The notes under the pieces are model-generated. The model worked only from the letters and a program-made list of their open reading frames with translations, was not told where the DNA came from and searched no databases. The position numbers were made by a program, and so were the translations under genes. Below, piece after piece: positions 1-8,465 of a stretch of DNA of 64,000 nt; within the stretch, counting starts at the first letter, position 1; every line of letters starts with the position of its first letter. Source of the stretch: Roseateles noduli (GTDB taxonomy: Bacteria > Pseudomonadota > Gammaproteobacteria > Burkholderiales > Burkholderiaceae_C); the NCBI GenBank assembly GCA_002205125.1, contig NIOE01000016.1, forward strand, positions 1 to 64,000, read 5' to 3'.

Positions 1-136
1 CGGGGTTCTCAAATCCGGGAAGCCCTTCGACCCTTCGCGAAATGCGGTGGCCAGCACTTGACGATCAAGACGGTGTCTGGGGGTTCCCGGAGGGATGCCC
101 CCTGCTGTGCGGAGAGCCCGCGCTTGGCGGTCGCAG

Positions 137-1120
137 TCAATAAGCCAGGGCGCGGACTTTGCCCTTGAACACGCGATAGGAGAACAGCGAGTAGGCGAGG
201 ATCACCGGCATCGTCAGCACCGCGCCGACCAGCATGAAGCGCAGCGATTCGTCCGCGGCGGCGGCATCCCAGATCGTGATGCGGTCGATGACGACGAAGG
301 GATAGAGGCTGTAGGAGAGTCCGAAGAAACTCAAGGTCAGCACGAGCACCGTCAGCGCGAAGGGCGCCCAGCTCAGCTTGCCGAGCACGCGGTGCGAGTT
401 GAGCATCCCGCGCAGCGCCGCCAGCGCCAGCAGGGCCGTCAAGGGCAGCGGCGCCAGCGCGATGAGGCCCGGCATGTCGAACCAGCGCGCCCGCACGGTG
501 GCGCTCAGCCAGGGCGAAGCGATGGACACGATCAGCAGTCCCGCCACGACCGCCGGCCATGCACGCCTGGCCCAGTCGACGGCACGGCGCTGCAGGTCGC
601 CCTCCGTCTTGATCAGCAGCCAGCCGGCGCCGAGCAGCACATAACAAGCGGCGAGCGCGATCGCGATGCCTGCGGCGAAGACCTGCGCCGCCACGCTGTC
701 CTCGAAGCCGGTCACGTAGCGACCAAGCATCCACCCCTGCGACAGCGAGGCCAGCGCGGATCCGCCCGCGAAGGCCGCATCCCACGCCCGCTTGTGAGCC
801 GGATCGCCCTTGGCGCGGAAGTCGAAGGCGGCGCCGCGCAGGATCAGCCCGAACAGCATCAGCACCACCGGCACATAGAGCGCGGTGAGCACCACGCCCT
901 GCGCCTTCGGGAAGGCGATCAGCAGCAGACCGACGGCCAGCACCAGCCAGGTCTCGTTGGCGTCCCAGAACGGGCCGATGGCCGCGACCATGCGGTCGCG
1001 ATCGCCCTCCTCCGCCGTCGCGGACAGCATCCCGACCCCGAGGTCGTAGCCGTCGAGCACGACGTAGATGAGCAGCGACAGCCCCATCAGGGCCATGAAG
1101 ATCACGGGCAGCGCGCTCAT
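137..1120 (-). CDS. cydB: Cytochrome bd-type ubiquinol oxidase subunit II
   Basis: Integral membrane subunit II of cytochrome bd quinol oxidase, which reduces O2 at the inner membrane. The 327-residue protein begins MSALPVIFMALMGLSLLIYV and carries the family's early VLDGYDLGVGML segment at about residues 20-31, followed by multiple hydrophobic helices. The start is fixed by the 4-bp ATGA overlap with the cydA stop codon, which indicates translational coupling. At 327 residues it is closer to the short CioB type than to E. coli CydB (about 379). No small cydX-like gene is seen in the 136 bases remaining before the window edge. Identification is confident; the Cio subtype is inferred from length and the partner subunit. 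Confidence 0.95.
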   Translation of the reverse strand: MSALPVIFMALMGLSLLIYVVLDGYDLGVGMLSATAEEGDRDRMVAAIGPFWDANETWLVLAVGLLLIAFPKAQGVVLTALYVPVVLMLFGLILRGAAFDFRAKGDPAHKRAWDAAFAGGSALASLSQGWMLGRYVTGFEDSVAAQVFAAGIAIALAACYVLLGAGWLLIKTEGDLQRRAVDWARRAWPAVVAGLLIVSIASPWLSATVRARWFDMPGLIALAPLPLTALLALAALRGMLNSHRVLGKLSWAPFALTVLVLTLSFFGLSYSLYPFVVIDRITIWDAAAADESLRFMLVGAVLTMPVILAYSLFSYRVFKGKVRALAY

Positions 1121-2508
1121 GTGAAGCTCCTGGAGATCACCGGCGCGGCGACCGGACGCGGTGGGGATGCGGTCGACGGTCCGGCCGGTGCGGACGCCCC
1201 GCCCTTCTCTGTTCCCCCCTTCTCCGCCATGCGCTTGATCGCGGCGACGTAGGCGATCAGCAGCCCGAGGTAGACCGTCGCGTAGCCGGCCAGCGAGGCG
1301 GCGACCAGGGATCCCGGGTTGTTCGCCGCGACTTCCTGCGTCCGCAGCACGCCGTAGACGATGAAGGGCTGCCGGCCGATCTCGGTGACGTACCAGCCCG
1401 CCACGGTGGCGATCCAGCCGGAGAAGCTCATGAAGGACAGCCCCCACAGCCACGGGCGAGACAGCCGCTGCCATCCCGAGCGCCGGAACAGCCACCACCC
1501 GCCCCATGCGAAGACGAGCATCAGCATGCCCACGCCGACCATCACGCGGAAGCCGAAGAACAGCGGCTTGACGGGTGGATGCGCGCCTTCGAATTCATCG
1601 AGCCCGCGGATCTCGCCGTCGACGTCGTGCTTGAGGATGAGGCTGGCCAGGCGCGGCACGCCGATGGCGAAGCGGTTCTCCTTCGCGTGCTCGTCGGGCA
1701 GCGCGAACAGCAGCAGCGGCGCGCCGCGTTCCGTGGACCAGACGCCTTCCATCGCGGCGATCTTGGCGGGCTGATGCTTCAACGTGTTGAGGCCGTGCAG
1801 GTCGCCGGCGACGATCTGCAGCGGGATCAGCACCGCCCCCAGCGTCAGTCCGAGTCGCATCACGCGGCGCGTGTGCGGCTGCTCCCGGCCCTTGAGCATC
1901 TGCCAGGCGCTGACGCCGGCCAGCAGGAAGGCCGCCGTGAGTCCCGACGCGAGCAGCTTGTGGGTCAGCCGGTACGGGAAGGACGGGTTGAAGACGATCG
2001 CCCACCAGTCGACGGCGTGCATGACGCCGTCGCGGATCTCGTAGCCGGTCGGGGTCTGCATCCACGAGTTGAGGCTGAGGATCCAGAACGCGCTGAGCGT
2101 GGTGCCGAAGGCGACCGTCGCGGTGGCGATGAAGTGCACGCGCGGGCTGACGCGTTCGCGGCCGAACAGCATGATCCCGAGGAAGCCGGCCTCGAGGAAG
2201 AAGGCGGTGAGGACCTCGTAGCCGAGCAGCGGTCCGGCGATGTTGCCGGCGCGTTCCATGAAGCCCGGCCAGTTGGTGCCGAACTGGAAGCTCATGGTCA
2301 CGCCGCTGACGACGCCCAGCGCGAAGCTCAGCGCGAAGACCTTGGTCCAGAACTGGTAGGCCGCGAGCCACGGCGATTCGCCGGTGCGCCGCCAGCGCCA
2401 GAGCATGAAGAGCACGACCCAGCCCAGCGCGATCGTGATCGTCGGGAAGAGGATGTGGAAGGTGATGTTGAGCGCGAACTGCATGCGCGCGAGGATCAGG
2501 GTGTCCAT
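1117..2508 (-). CDS. cydA: Cytochrome bd-type ubiquinol oxidase subunit I (cyanide-insensitive type)
   Basis: Quinol-oxidising, haem-bearing subunit I of cytochrome bd oxidase, 463 residues. The N-terminus has the haem-ligand helix (ARMQFALNITFHILFP, His18). The Q-loop region is short (GDLHGLNTLKHQPAKIAAME), and the late helix reads GWYVTEIGRQPFIVYG. Short Q-loops are typical of CioA-type cyanide-insensitive oxidases. The common GRQPW is GRQPF here, a small deviation. It overlaps cydB by 4 bp in a two-gene operon. No cydDC assembly genes are in view. The upstream gap to the LysR gene contains a strong hairpin (2604-2627). Confidence 0.96.
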   Translation of the reverse strand: MDTLILARMQFALNITFHILFPTITIALGWVVLFMLWRWRRTGESPWLAAYQFWTKVFALSFALGVVSGVTMSFQFGTNWPGFMERAGNIAGPLLGYEVLTAFFLEAGFLGIMLFGRERVSPRVHFIATATVAFGTTLSAFWILSLNSWMQTPTGYEIRDGVMHAVDWWAIVFNPSFPYRLTHKLLASGLTAAFLLAGVSAWQMLKGREQPHTRRVMRLGLTLGAVLIPLQIVAGDLHGLNTLKHQPAKIAAMEGVWSTERGAPLLLFALPDEHAKENRFAIGVPRLASLILKHDVDGEIRGLDEFEGAHPPVKPLFFGFRVMVGVGMLMLVFAWGGWWLFRRSGWQRLSRPWLWGLSFMSFSGWIATVAGWYVTEIGRQPFIVYGVLRTQEVAANNPGSLVAASLAGYATVYLGLLIAYVAAIKRMAEKGGTEKGGASAPAGPSTASPPRPVAAPVISRSFT

Positions 2509-2603
2509 GGCCGCGAAGTGTTCCGAAACCGGACCGTTCGCGGAAGGGACAGATCGTCCTAGGACAAGCTGCCCAAGGACAAAACGCCCTACCCTTCTTA
2601 CTC

Positions 2604-2627
2604 CCTCTCCCGCTTGCGGGAGAGGGC
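2604..2627. repeat. Perfect 11-bp-arm palindrome (REP-like or terminator hairpin)
   Basis: CCCTCTCCCGC at 2604-2614 and its exact reverse complement at 2617-2627 are separated by TT. It lies between the tail-end of the minus-strand LysR gene and the start of cydA. No T-tract follows on the minus strand, so it may be a dispersed palindromic unit rather than a true intrinsic terminator. Confidence 0.6.
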
Positions 2628-2652
2628 GGGGGTGAGGGCCAGCGGCCGTGGA

Positions 2653-3567
2653 TCACCACCCGCCGTCTTCACCCTCGCGCTGAGGCTCGAACCGCTCCAG
2701 CAGGAAGTCGACGAGCGCGCGCGTCTTCGCCGACAGCTGCGCGCGCGGCGGATAGATCAGGTGGATGTCCGCCGGCGGCATCGACCACTCCGCGAGCACC
2801 GGCCGCAGGCGCCCCGACCGGAGCATCGGCGCCGCTTCCCAGAACGAGCGCATCAGCACCCCGTGTCCATCGAGCCCCCACGCGAGCACGCTCTCCCCGT
2901 CGTTCGCGGCCAGCGGCCCGCGCACCTTCACCGTCTCCTTGCGCGCCCCCTGCTGGAAGTGCCACGTGCCGAAGGTCTCGTCGCTCTCGCGGATGAACAG
3001 GCAGGCGTGGCGCGCGAGTTCCCTCGGCGTGGCCGGCTCTCCCGCCCGCTTGAGGTACGCCGGCGACGCGCACAGCACGCGCCTGTTGCGCGCCAGCAGC
3101 CGCGCCGTGAGCCGCGCATCCGGCGGCTCGCCGACGTGGACTTCGAGATCGATGCCCTGCTCGATCAGGTTGACCGGTCGATCCGTCAGCTCAAGCTGCA
3201 CCTCCACATCCGGGAACTGCCGCGCGAACTTCGACAGCGCCGGCGCCACATGCTTGCGCCCGAAGCCGAAGCTCGCCGCGACGCGCAGCAGCCCCTTGGG
3301 CGCAGCCCTGCTGCCGGCGACCGTGCGTTCCAGCGCCTCCAGGTCCTCCAGCACGCGCGCGCCGTCGACGAGGTAGGTCTCGCCCTCGGGCGTGAGTCCG
3401 ATGCGCCGCGTGGTCCGCTGCAGCAGCCGCACGCCGAGCCGGCGCTCGATCGCCGCGAGCCGCTTGCTCACCGCCGGCGGCGTCACGCCGAGCTGCTGCG
3501 CCGCGGCCGCGAGGCTGCCCTGCTTCACCAGCAGCGCGAAGAAGGCCAGATCGGAGAAGCCGTCCAT
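2653..3567 (-). CDS. LysR-family transcriptional regulator
   Basis: DNA-binding regulator of 304 residues, the usual LysR length. An N-terminal winged helix-turn-helix spans roughly residues 17-37 (GSLAAAAQQLGVTPPAVSKR), followed by the linker helix and a periplasmic-binding-protein-like effector domain. It is divergent from the dehalogenase-leuC-leuD operon with 90 bp between starts, the standard LysR arrangement, so it probably controls that operon and itself. The inducer is unknown. The start MDGFSDLAFF matches the family N-terminus. Confidence 0.93.
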   Translation of the reverse strand: MDGFSDLAFFALLVKQGSLAAAAQQLGVTPPAVSKRLAAIERRLGVRLLQRTTRRIGLTPEGETYLVDGARVLEDLEALERTVAGSRAAPKGLLRVAASFGFGRKHVAPALSKFARQFPDVEVQLELTDRPVNLIEQGIDLEVHVGEPPDARLTARLLARNRRVLCASPAYLKRAGEPATPRELARHACLFIRESDETFGTWHFQQGARKETVKVRGPLAANDGESVLAWGLDGHGVLMRSFWEAAPMLRSGRLRPVLAEWSMPPADIHLIYPPRAQLSAKTRALVDFLLERFEPQREGEDGGW

Positions 3568-3657
3568 TGATGAACCTCCGGAACGAAAGAACTGCCGAAG
3601 CGGAAATTATGTTCCCTGCATTCACTTTCAGAATCGGGGCCAACGAGGAGTCTTCCC

Positions 3658-4656
3658 ATGCCCGCTTCCCCCGGTCACGACGCGCCCAATGGGCTCGACG
3701 CCCTGTACCCCGGCTTCCAGCACCTGAGCCTGCCCACCGCCGATGGCGTGCGCATCCATCTGACGATGGGCGGCTCCGGCCCGGCGCTGCTGCTGCTCCA
3801 CGGCCATCCGCAGACACGCGCGATCTGGCACAAGGTCGCGCCCACACTGGCCGAGCACTTCACCATCGTCGCGGCCGACCTGCGGGGCTACGGCGATTCG
3901 TCCAAGCCAGAGGTGCCGGAAGCGCTGCAGGCGCTCCAGTCGCCGCCGATCCCCAACGACCACGCCGCCTACAGCAAGCGCACGATGGCGGCCGACATGC
4001 TGAGCGTGATGCGCCAGCTCGGCCACGAGCGCTTCGACGTGCTCGCTCACGACCGCGGCGGGCGTGTCGCCCATCGCCTCGCGATGGATGCGCCGGAAGC
4101 GGTGCGGCGGCTCGCGCTGCTGGACATCGCGCCGACGCTGGACATGTACGAGGGCACCAACGTCGCCTTCGCGCGCGCCTACTGGCACTGGTTCTTCCTG
4201 ATCCAGCCGGCGCCGCTGCCGGAACGCCTCATCGAAGCGGACCCCGGCGCCTATGTCCGCGACGTGATGGGCCGGCGCAGCGCGGGCCTGGCGCCCTTCG
4301 ACCCGCACGCGCTGGCCGAGTACAAGCGTTGCCTGGCGCTGCCCGGCACCGCGCACGGCCTGTGCGAGGACTACCGCGCCAGCGCCGGCATCGACCTGGA
4401 CCACGACCGCGAGGACCGTGCCGCCGGCCGCCGCCTGCGGATGCCGCTGCTCGCGCTGTGGGGCCGCGAGGGTGTCGTGCATCGCTGCTTTGAGCCGCTG
4501 AGCCTGTGGCGCGGCGTCGCCGACGACGTGCGCGGCGAGGCGCTGCCCTGCGGCCACTACATCCCCGAGGAAGCGCCGGAGCAACTGCTCGATCGCGTGC
4601 TTCCCTTCTTCACCGCCGATGCCGTTGCCAACGAGGGCAAGGAGAGCCAGCCATGA
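3658..4656 (+). CDS. Alpha/beta hydrolase, haloacetate (fluoroacetate) dehalogenase-like
   Basis: A 332-residue alpha/beta hydrolase. Residues 48-52 (HGHPQ) form the oxyanion region. HDRGGRVAH at 131-139 places an aspartate nucleophile (Asp132) with following arginines, as in fluoroacetate dehalogenases. YWHW at 175-178 supplies the His-Trp halide pocket, and a late GHYIPEEAP supplies the catalytic histidine. Known relatives hydrolyse haloacetates; the native substrate here is not proven. The start has a GGAG ribosome site a few bases upstream. The stop overlaps the leuC-like start by 4 bp, so all three genes are coupled. Epoxide hydrolases are the main alternative, but the HDRGGR and HW signatures favour dehalogenase. 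Confidence 0.85.
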   Translation: MPASPGHDAPNGLDALYPGFQHLSLPTADGVRIHLTMGGSGPALLLLHGHPQTRAIWHKVAPTLAEHFTIVAADLRGYGDSSKPEVPEALQALQSPPIPNDHAAYSKRTMAADMLSVMRQLGHERFDVLAHDRGGRVAHRLAMDAPEAVRRLALLDIAPTLDMYEGTNVAFARAYWHWFFLIQPAPLPERLIEADPGAYVRDVMGRRSAGLAPFDPHALAEYKRCLALPGTAHGLCEDYRASAGIDLDHDREDRAAGRRLRMPLLALWGREGVVHRCFEPLSLWRGVADDVRGEALPCGHYIPEEAPEQLLDRVLPFFTADAVANEGKESQP

Positions 4657-6155
4657 CCGACATGCTCGTGAACGCCGGACCGCGCCCCCCCGATCGAACG
4701 CTGTATCGCAAGCTTGTCGACAGCCACACGGTGGCGGCGCTCGACGAGCAGAACGTGCTGCTGTTCTGCGACCTGCACCTGATGAACGAGTACACCAGCC
4801 CGCAGGCCTTCACCGGCCTGCACGAGCAGGGCCGCGGCGTGCCGATGCCGGGCCAGAACGTGGCGGTGGTGAGCCACATCATCCCGACGCATCCGGTGCC
4901 GTCCAAGCTGCGCGTGATCGCCGACAAGCCGTCGGCGCTGCAAGCCACCAACCTCAAGGCGAACTGCGACCGGCACGGGATCCGGCTGTTCGACACCACC
5001 GACGCGCTGCAGGGCATCGAGCACGTGGTCGCGCCGGAGCACGGGATGATCCGCCCCGGCATGGTGGTGATCTGCGGCGACAGCCACACGACGACCTACG
5101 GCGCGCTGGGCGCATTGGGCTTCGGCATCGGGACCACCGAGGTGGAGCATGTGCTGGCCACGCAGACGCTGGTCTACCGGGTCGCGAAGGACATGCGCAT
5201 CCGCGTCGACGGCGCGCTGCCGGTCGGCACGACCTCCAAGGACCTGATCCTCGCGATCATCGGCCGCATCGGCGCGCAGGGCGCGCGCGGCTACGTCGTC
5301 GAATTTTGCGGCGAGGCGATCACCGCGCTGTCGGTCGAGGCCCGCTTCACGCTGTGCAACATGGCGGTGGAAGCCGGCGCGCGCGGCGCGCTGATCGCGC
5401 CGGACGCGACGGCGATCGACTACGTGCTGGCCCGCTGCCCCGACCTCGCCGGCGAGTGGCGCCCCCCCGCCCTCGCCTACTGGGCGACGCTGCACAGCGA
5501 CGAGGGCGCGGTCTTCGACATCGAGCATCGCTTCGACGCGGCCGAGGTCGCGCCGCAGGTGACCTGGGGCACCAGCCCCGACCAGGTCGCCGCGATCGAC
5601 GGACCGATCCCGGATCCGACGCAGATGGACGAAGGCCCGATGCGCGCGAGCGCGGAACGCGCGCTGCGCTACGCCCGCCTCGCCGGCGGCGCCGCAATGG
5701 AAGGCACGCCCATCCAGCACGTGTTCATCGGCTCCTGCACGAACGGGCGCATCGAGGACCTGCGTGCGGCGGCCTCCGTGCTGCGCGGCCGGCACGTGGC
5801 GCCTGGCGTTCGCGCGATGGTGGTGCCGGGTTCCGGTGCCGTGCGCGCGATGGCGGAAGCGGAAGGTCTGGACCGCGTGTTCCTCGACGCCGGCCTCGAA
5901 TGGCGTCAGCCGGGCTGCTCGATGTGTCTGGCGATGAACGACGACGTGCTCGCCGACGGCATCCGCTGCGCATCGACGACCAACCGCAACTTCGAAGGTC
6001 GCCAGGGTCGCGGCGCCATCACGCATCTGATGAGCCCTGCGATGGCCGCCGCCGCCGCAGTGACCGGCCGCCTCACCGACGTCCGCCGTCTGGCCCCCGC
6101 GCCCACGGCGCCCACAGCGCCGATTGCAGCTGCCACGCAGGAGATCCCGCGATGA
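4653..6155 (+). CDS. leuC: 3-isopropylmalate dehydratase-type large subunit (LeuC family)
   Basis: An aconitase-superfamily hydro-lyase large subunit of 500 residues that binds a [4Fe-4S] cluster. Visible landmarks are CDLHLMNEYTSPQAF near the N-terminus, the substrate/cluster loop CGDSHTTTYGALG, the cluster cysteine in IGSCTNGRIEDLR, and the late cysteine pair in QPGCSMCLAMNDD. It is longer than typical LeuC (about 470). ATG at 4653 has GGAGAG just upstream and overlaps the hydrolase stop. Neither leuA nor leuB is nearby. The operon with a dehalogenase-like enzyme suggests a catabolic dehydratase acting on a substituted malate or citraconate rather than the leucine enzyme. This last point is inference. 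Confidence 0.88.
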   Translation: MTDMLVNAGPRPPDRTLYRKLVDSHTVAALDEQNVLLFCDLHLMNEYTSPQAFTGLHEQGRGVPMPGQNVAVVSHIIPTHPVPSKLRVIADKPSALQATNLKANCDRHGIRLFDTTDALQGIEHVVAPEHGMIRPGMVVICGDSHTTTYGALGALGFGIGTTEVEHVLATQTLVYRVAKDMRIRVDGALPVGTTSKDLILAIIGRIGAQGARGYVVEFCGEAITALSVEARFTLCNMAVEAGARGALIAPDATAIDYVLARCPDLAGEWRPPALAYWATLHSDEGAVFDIEHRFDAAEVAPQVTWGTSPDQVAAIDGPIPDPTQMDEGPMRASAERALRYARLAGGAAMEGTPIQHVFIGSCTNGRIEDLRAAASVLRGRHVAPGVRAMVVPGSGAVRAMAEAEGLDRVFLDAGLEWRQPGCSMCLAMNDDVLADGIRCASTTNRNFEGRQGRGAITHLMSPAMAAAAAVTGRLTDVRRLAPAPTAPTAPIAAATQEIPR

Positions 6156-6787
6156 ACCCCGTCCGCCAAGTCGAAGGCCGCACCGCGGCGCTGCGTCTAG
6201 AGAACCTCGACACCGACCAGATCATGCCCAAGCAGTTCCTGCGCGGCATCGACAAGAGCGGCCTGCGCGACGGGCTGCTCTACGACCTGCGCTTCGACGC
6301 CGACGGTCGCGAGCGCGAGGACTTCGTCCTCAACAAGTCGGAATACGCAGGCGTCTCGGTGCTGCTAGGCGGCAACAACTTCGGCTGCGGCTCCAGCCGC
6401 GAGCACGCCGTCTGGGGTCTGCAGCAGGCGGGCATCCGCGCGGTGATCGCGCCGGGCTTCGGCGAGATCTTCTATTCGAATGCGATGGGCAACGGCCTGC
6501 TGCTGGTGGCGCTGCCGGAGGCGGATGTGCTGCGGCTGATGGCCGAGGCGGACCGCGTGCCCGGCAACGCCGTCACCATCGACGTGGAGACCCTGACGCT
6601 GTGCAGCGCGGGCGGCGTCGAGGCGCGCTTCGACATGCTGCCGCGACATCAGCGGATGCTGCTGGAAGGGCTGGACGCGATCGGCCTGTCGATGACCTAT
6701 CGCGAGCAGATCGAGGCCTTCGCCAAGGCGCACTGGGAAGCGCAGCCGTGGGTCAAGGATGTGGCGAGGCAACGACTGGCCCCGTGA
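6152..6787 (+). CDS. leuD: 3-isopropylmalate dehydratase-type small subunit (LeuD family)
   Basis: The small swivelling subunit partner of the preceding LeuC-type protein, 211 residues. It contains NLDTDQIMPKQFLRG near the N-terminus and the GGNNFGCGSSREHAVWGLQ loop, both characteristic of LeuD. It overlaps leuC by 4 bp (ATGA). The last 16 codons (AQPWVKDVARQRL) recur at the C-terminus of an unrelated gene ending at 7939. They belong to a duplicated DNA segment that starts inside this gene (6740). Substrate uncertainty is as for the large subunit. Confidence 0.88.
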   Translation: MNPVRQVEGRTAALRLENLDTDQIMPKQFLRGIDKSGLRDGLLYDLRFDADGREREDFVLNKSEYAGVSVLLGGNNFGCGSSREHAVWGLQQAGIRAVIAPGFGEIFYSNAMGNGLLLVALPEADVLRLMAEADRVPGNAVTIDVETLTLCSAGGVEARFDMLPRHQRMLLEGLDAIGLSMTYREQIEAFAKAHWEAQPWVKDVARQRLAP

Positions 6788-7115
6788 GGGTTCTACTGAG
6801 ATAGGTCATCGACGGGCGGGTTCGCCGGAACTAGCATTTGTCGCATTGATTCCGGTTTCTCCTGAAAGGAGTGAGCGAATGGCCAACATCACCAAGGTGA
6901 CCGATCTCCCCAACTTCAAGCAGCTTGAAGCGATGGCGCTGGAGGCCGCGAGAACTCTGGCTGAATCGAAGGAACTGTCTGAAGCGATGACGGCGTGGCA
7001 TCTCCAACGCCAACGGCGCGTTTCTGGTAACCGTGAAAGCGGTTCATCCCCTGAACTGTTTGCCCGACTGGCGAAAGACCCATTTCTCCTGTCGCGGATG
7101 TTCACGGACATCTGA
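6740..7115 (+). repeat. Segmental duplication, copy 1 (leuD tail plus small gene)
   Basis: The sequence from 6740 (inside leuD) through the 78-residue gene ending at 7115 is repeated at 7892-8273. The offset stays at exactly 1152 bp from 6740 to the second small-gene start codon, so the 5' part has no net gaps. The spacer is also shared: CTACTGAGA, AGGTCATCGACGGG, AACTAGCATT, GATTCCGGTTTCTCC and AAAGGAGTGAGCGAATG appear in both copies. Confidence 0.85.
6879..7115 (+). CDS. Small protein of unknown function (copy 1 of a duplicated pair)
   Basis: A 78-residue, soluble, highly charged, helical protein that I do not recognise. It begins MANITKVTDLPNFKQLEAMA and ends FLLSRMFTDI. AAAGGAG lies 6-12 bases upstream of the ATG, an excellent ribosome-binding site. 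A close paralogue is encoded at 8031-8273; both ends of the protein are conserved and the middle is variable. It has no signal peptide or membrane segment. It precedes a larger unknown gene at 7166 with a short gap, suggesting a two-gene unit. Confidence 0.75.
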   Translation: MANITKVTDLPNFKQLEAMALEAARTLAESKELSEAMTAWHLQRQRRVSGNRESGSSPELFARLAKDPFLLSRMFTDI

Positions 7116-7165
7116 GCAATCCTCTGATCAGGCTGAGGCACGGCTGTCCGTGCCCTTTCTTCTCC

Positions 7166-7939
7166 ATGGACCCCTCTGATTTTGAACGCGGCATCGGACC
7201 AGAAGCCGTCGCCGCCTCAACCACGGATGAACTCTGCCGTCTGGCGTACTCGCTGGGCGCAGCGTTTGCGGACCCCAATCCCCTGGACCTCGATTTCCGC
7301 GCACTGGACCCTCGCACGTCGATCGCTAGCGCCCATGACGCCGGTGTCGGCGGCGGCCTCAGCGAGCTCTATGTCGCCGGCGTGCTGGGATTCACCAGGG
7401 ATGTGCTGATCAACGAGCGCAGTCCCCATTACAGGCTGGCGTCGACCCACGGCCTGATCGATCAGTACCTCGAATTCTTCGAGATCACCCCCGATGGCCC
7501 GGACCTTCTGAAGTACGCCTTGGCCTTCGGCATGGCCCTTTCGCTGTACTTCAAGAGCGACGGTGAGCGACATGTCTTGAGCGCGCTCGCCCGAATGCGC
7601 ACCCTGCGAGTGATGCGATCTGCTGCGTCGGCTACGCGTCCCGATCAGGCGGCGCCTGCCAAGGTGATGATTGAGAAGTTGCAGAAGATCTGGAAAGAAG
7701 AGGAACACGAGCGCCTGACCGGCCTATACGGCACCTACATGCTGTTCAAGACCTGGAGCTTGCCGGGCGAGTTCGGCGGAGCGCCCGAGCGCGATCAAGG
7801 CGAGGGGCAAGCGGAAAGACGGACCGCCGCGACGTCGAAGTCCGATCCGTGGGATTCAAGGGCTCGGCGCAGTCGCCATGGGACTCTTGGCGCGCAGCCA
7901 TGGGTGAAGAAGGCGGCGAGGCAACGACTGACTCTGTGA
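7166..7939 (+). CDS. Hypothetical protein with a C-terminal tail from a duplicated leuD end
   Basis: A 257-residue protein I cannot assign. Residues 1-205 look like a folded, mostly helical soluble protein. Residues 137-173 (VLSALARMRTLRVMRSAAS and onward) recur in a fragment at 8355-8465. After about residue 206 the sequence becomes low-complexity and ends AQPWVKKAARQRLTL, which copies the LeuD C-terminus. The natural C-terminus was therefore probably replaced when the repeat inserted or recombined here. The ATG at 7166 is the first plausible start, 51 bases after the small gene. Whether the protein is functional is unclear. Confidence 0.6.
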   Translation: MDPSDFERGIGPEAVAASTTDELCRLAYSLGAAFADPNPLDLDFRALDPRTSIASAHDAGVGGGLSELYVAGVLGFTRDVLINERSPHYRLASTHGLIDQYLEFFEITPDGPDLLKYALAFGMALSLYFKSDGERHVLSALARMRTLRVMRSAASATRPDQAAPAKVMIEKLQKIWKEEEHERLTGLYGTYMLFKTWSLPGEFGGAPERDQGEGQAERRTAATSKSDPWDSRARRSRHGTLGAQPWVKKAARQRLTL

Positions 7940-8273
7940 CTTTCCTACTGAGACAGGTCATCGACGGGACCGCTCTCCAGAACTAGCATTCGCCAAATCG
8001 ATTCCGGTTTCTCCCGAAAGGAGTGAGCGAATGCCCAACATCACCAAGGTGACCGATCTTCCCAACTTCAAGCAGCTCGAAGCGATGGCACTGGAGGTGG
8101 GACGAATGCTTTCCGAGTCGAAGGAACTCTGCGAGACGATGGAAGCGTGGCGTCGTCAGCGCCAAGCGCGCTATCCCGGAAAGCGGCAAGATGATTCGTC
8201 TTCCGAAGTGCTTGCTCGACTGGTGAAGACGAATGACCCGTTCTATCTGTCGCGGAAGTTCACCGATATCTGA
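7892..8273 (+). repeat. Segmental duplication, copy 2
   Basis: The second copy of the 6740-7115 segment. It begins in the 3' end of the 257-codon gene and runs through the paralogous small gene. It is 6 bp longer than copy 1, from two extra codons near the small gene's 3' end. A short third echo, GGCAACGACTGGCCCC, occurs at 8832-8847, matching 6768-6783. Confidence 0.85.
8031..8273 (+). CDS. Small protein of unknown function (copy 2 of a duplicated pair)
   Basis: An 80-residue paralogue of the protein at 6879-7115. Both share the N-terminal ITKVTDLPNFKQLEAMALE and a C-terminal phenylalanine-rich SRKFTDI-type end. The ribosome site (AAAGGAG) and upstream 35 bases are almost identical. Divergence is concentrated in the middle and is largely conservative, which suggests both copies have been kept by selection. 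Function unknown. Confidence 0.75.
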   Translation: MPNITKVTDLPNFKQLEAMALEVGRMLSESKELCETMEAWRRQRQARYPGKRQDDSSSEVLARLVKTNDPFYLSRKFTDI

Positions 8274-8354
8274 TCAACCTCTGCTCCCCTCATGGCCGCG
8301 CACGTCCATCCTCAACGCAGACGACGCGGGTGCGGCAGGCGCGTTGACCGACTC

Positions 8355-8465
8355 GTTCTGAGCGCACTCGCGCGCATGCGCACCCTGCGGGTGATGCGCT
8401 CGGCAGCGTCGGTGGCGCATCCCGATCAGGCGGCTCCTGCCAGAGTGATGGTTGAGAAGCTGCAG
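8355..8465 (+). pseudogene. Fragment of the 257-residue unknown gene
   Basis: These 37 codons translate to a close copy of residues 137-173 of the protein at 7166-7939 (VLSALARMRTLRVMRSAAS, then HPDQAAP and VMVEKLQ). Relative to the intact gene about 370 bp before this block are missing, so copy 2 of the duplicated unit has lost most of its second gene. A short open frame around it (from 8292) is unlikely to be real. Confidence 0.7.

Noticed and set aside
1-136. Small cydX-like gene after cydB
   Set aside because: No short hydrophobic open frame with a start codon is visible in the minus-strand sequence left in the window.
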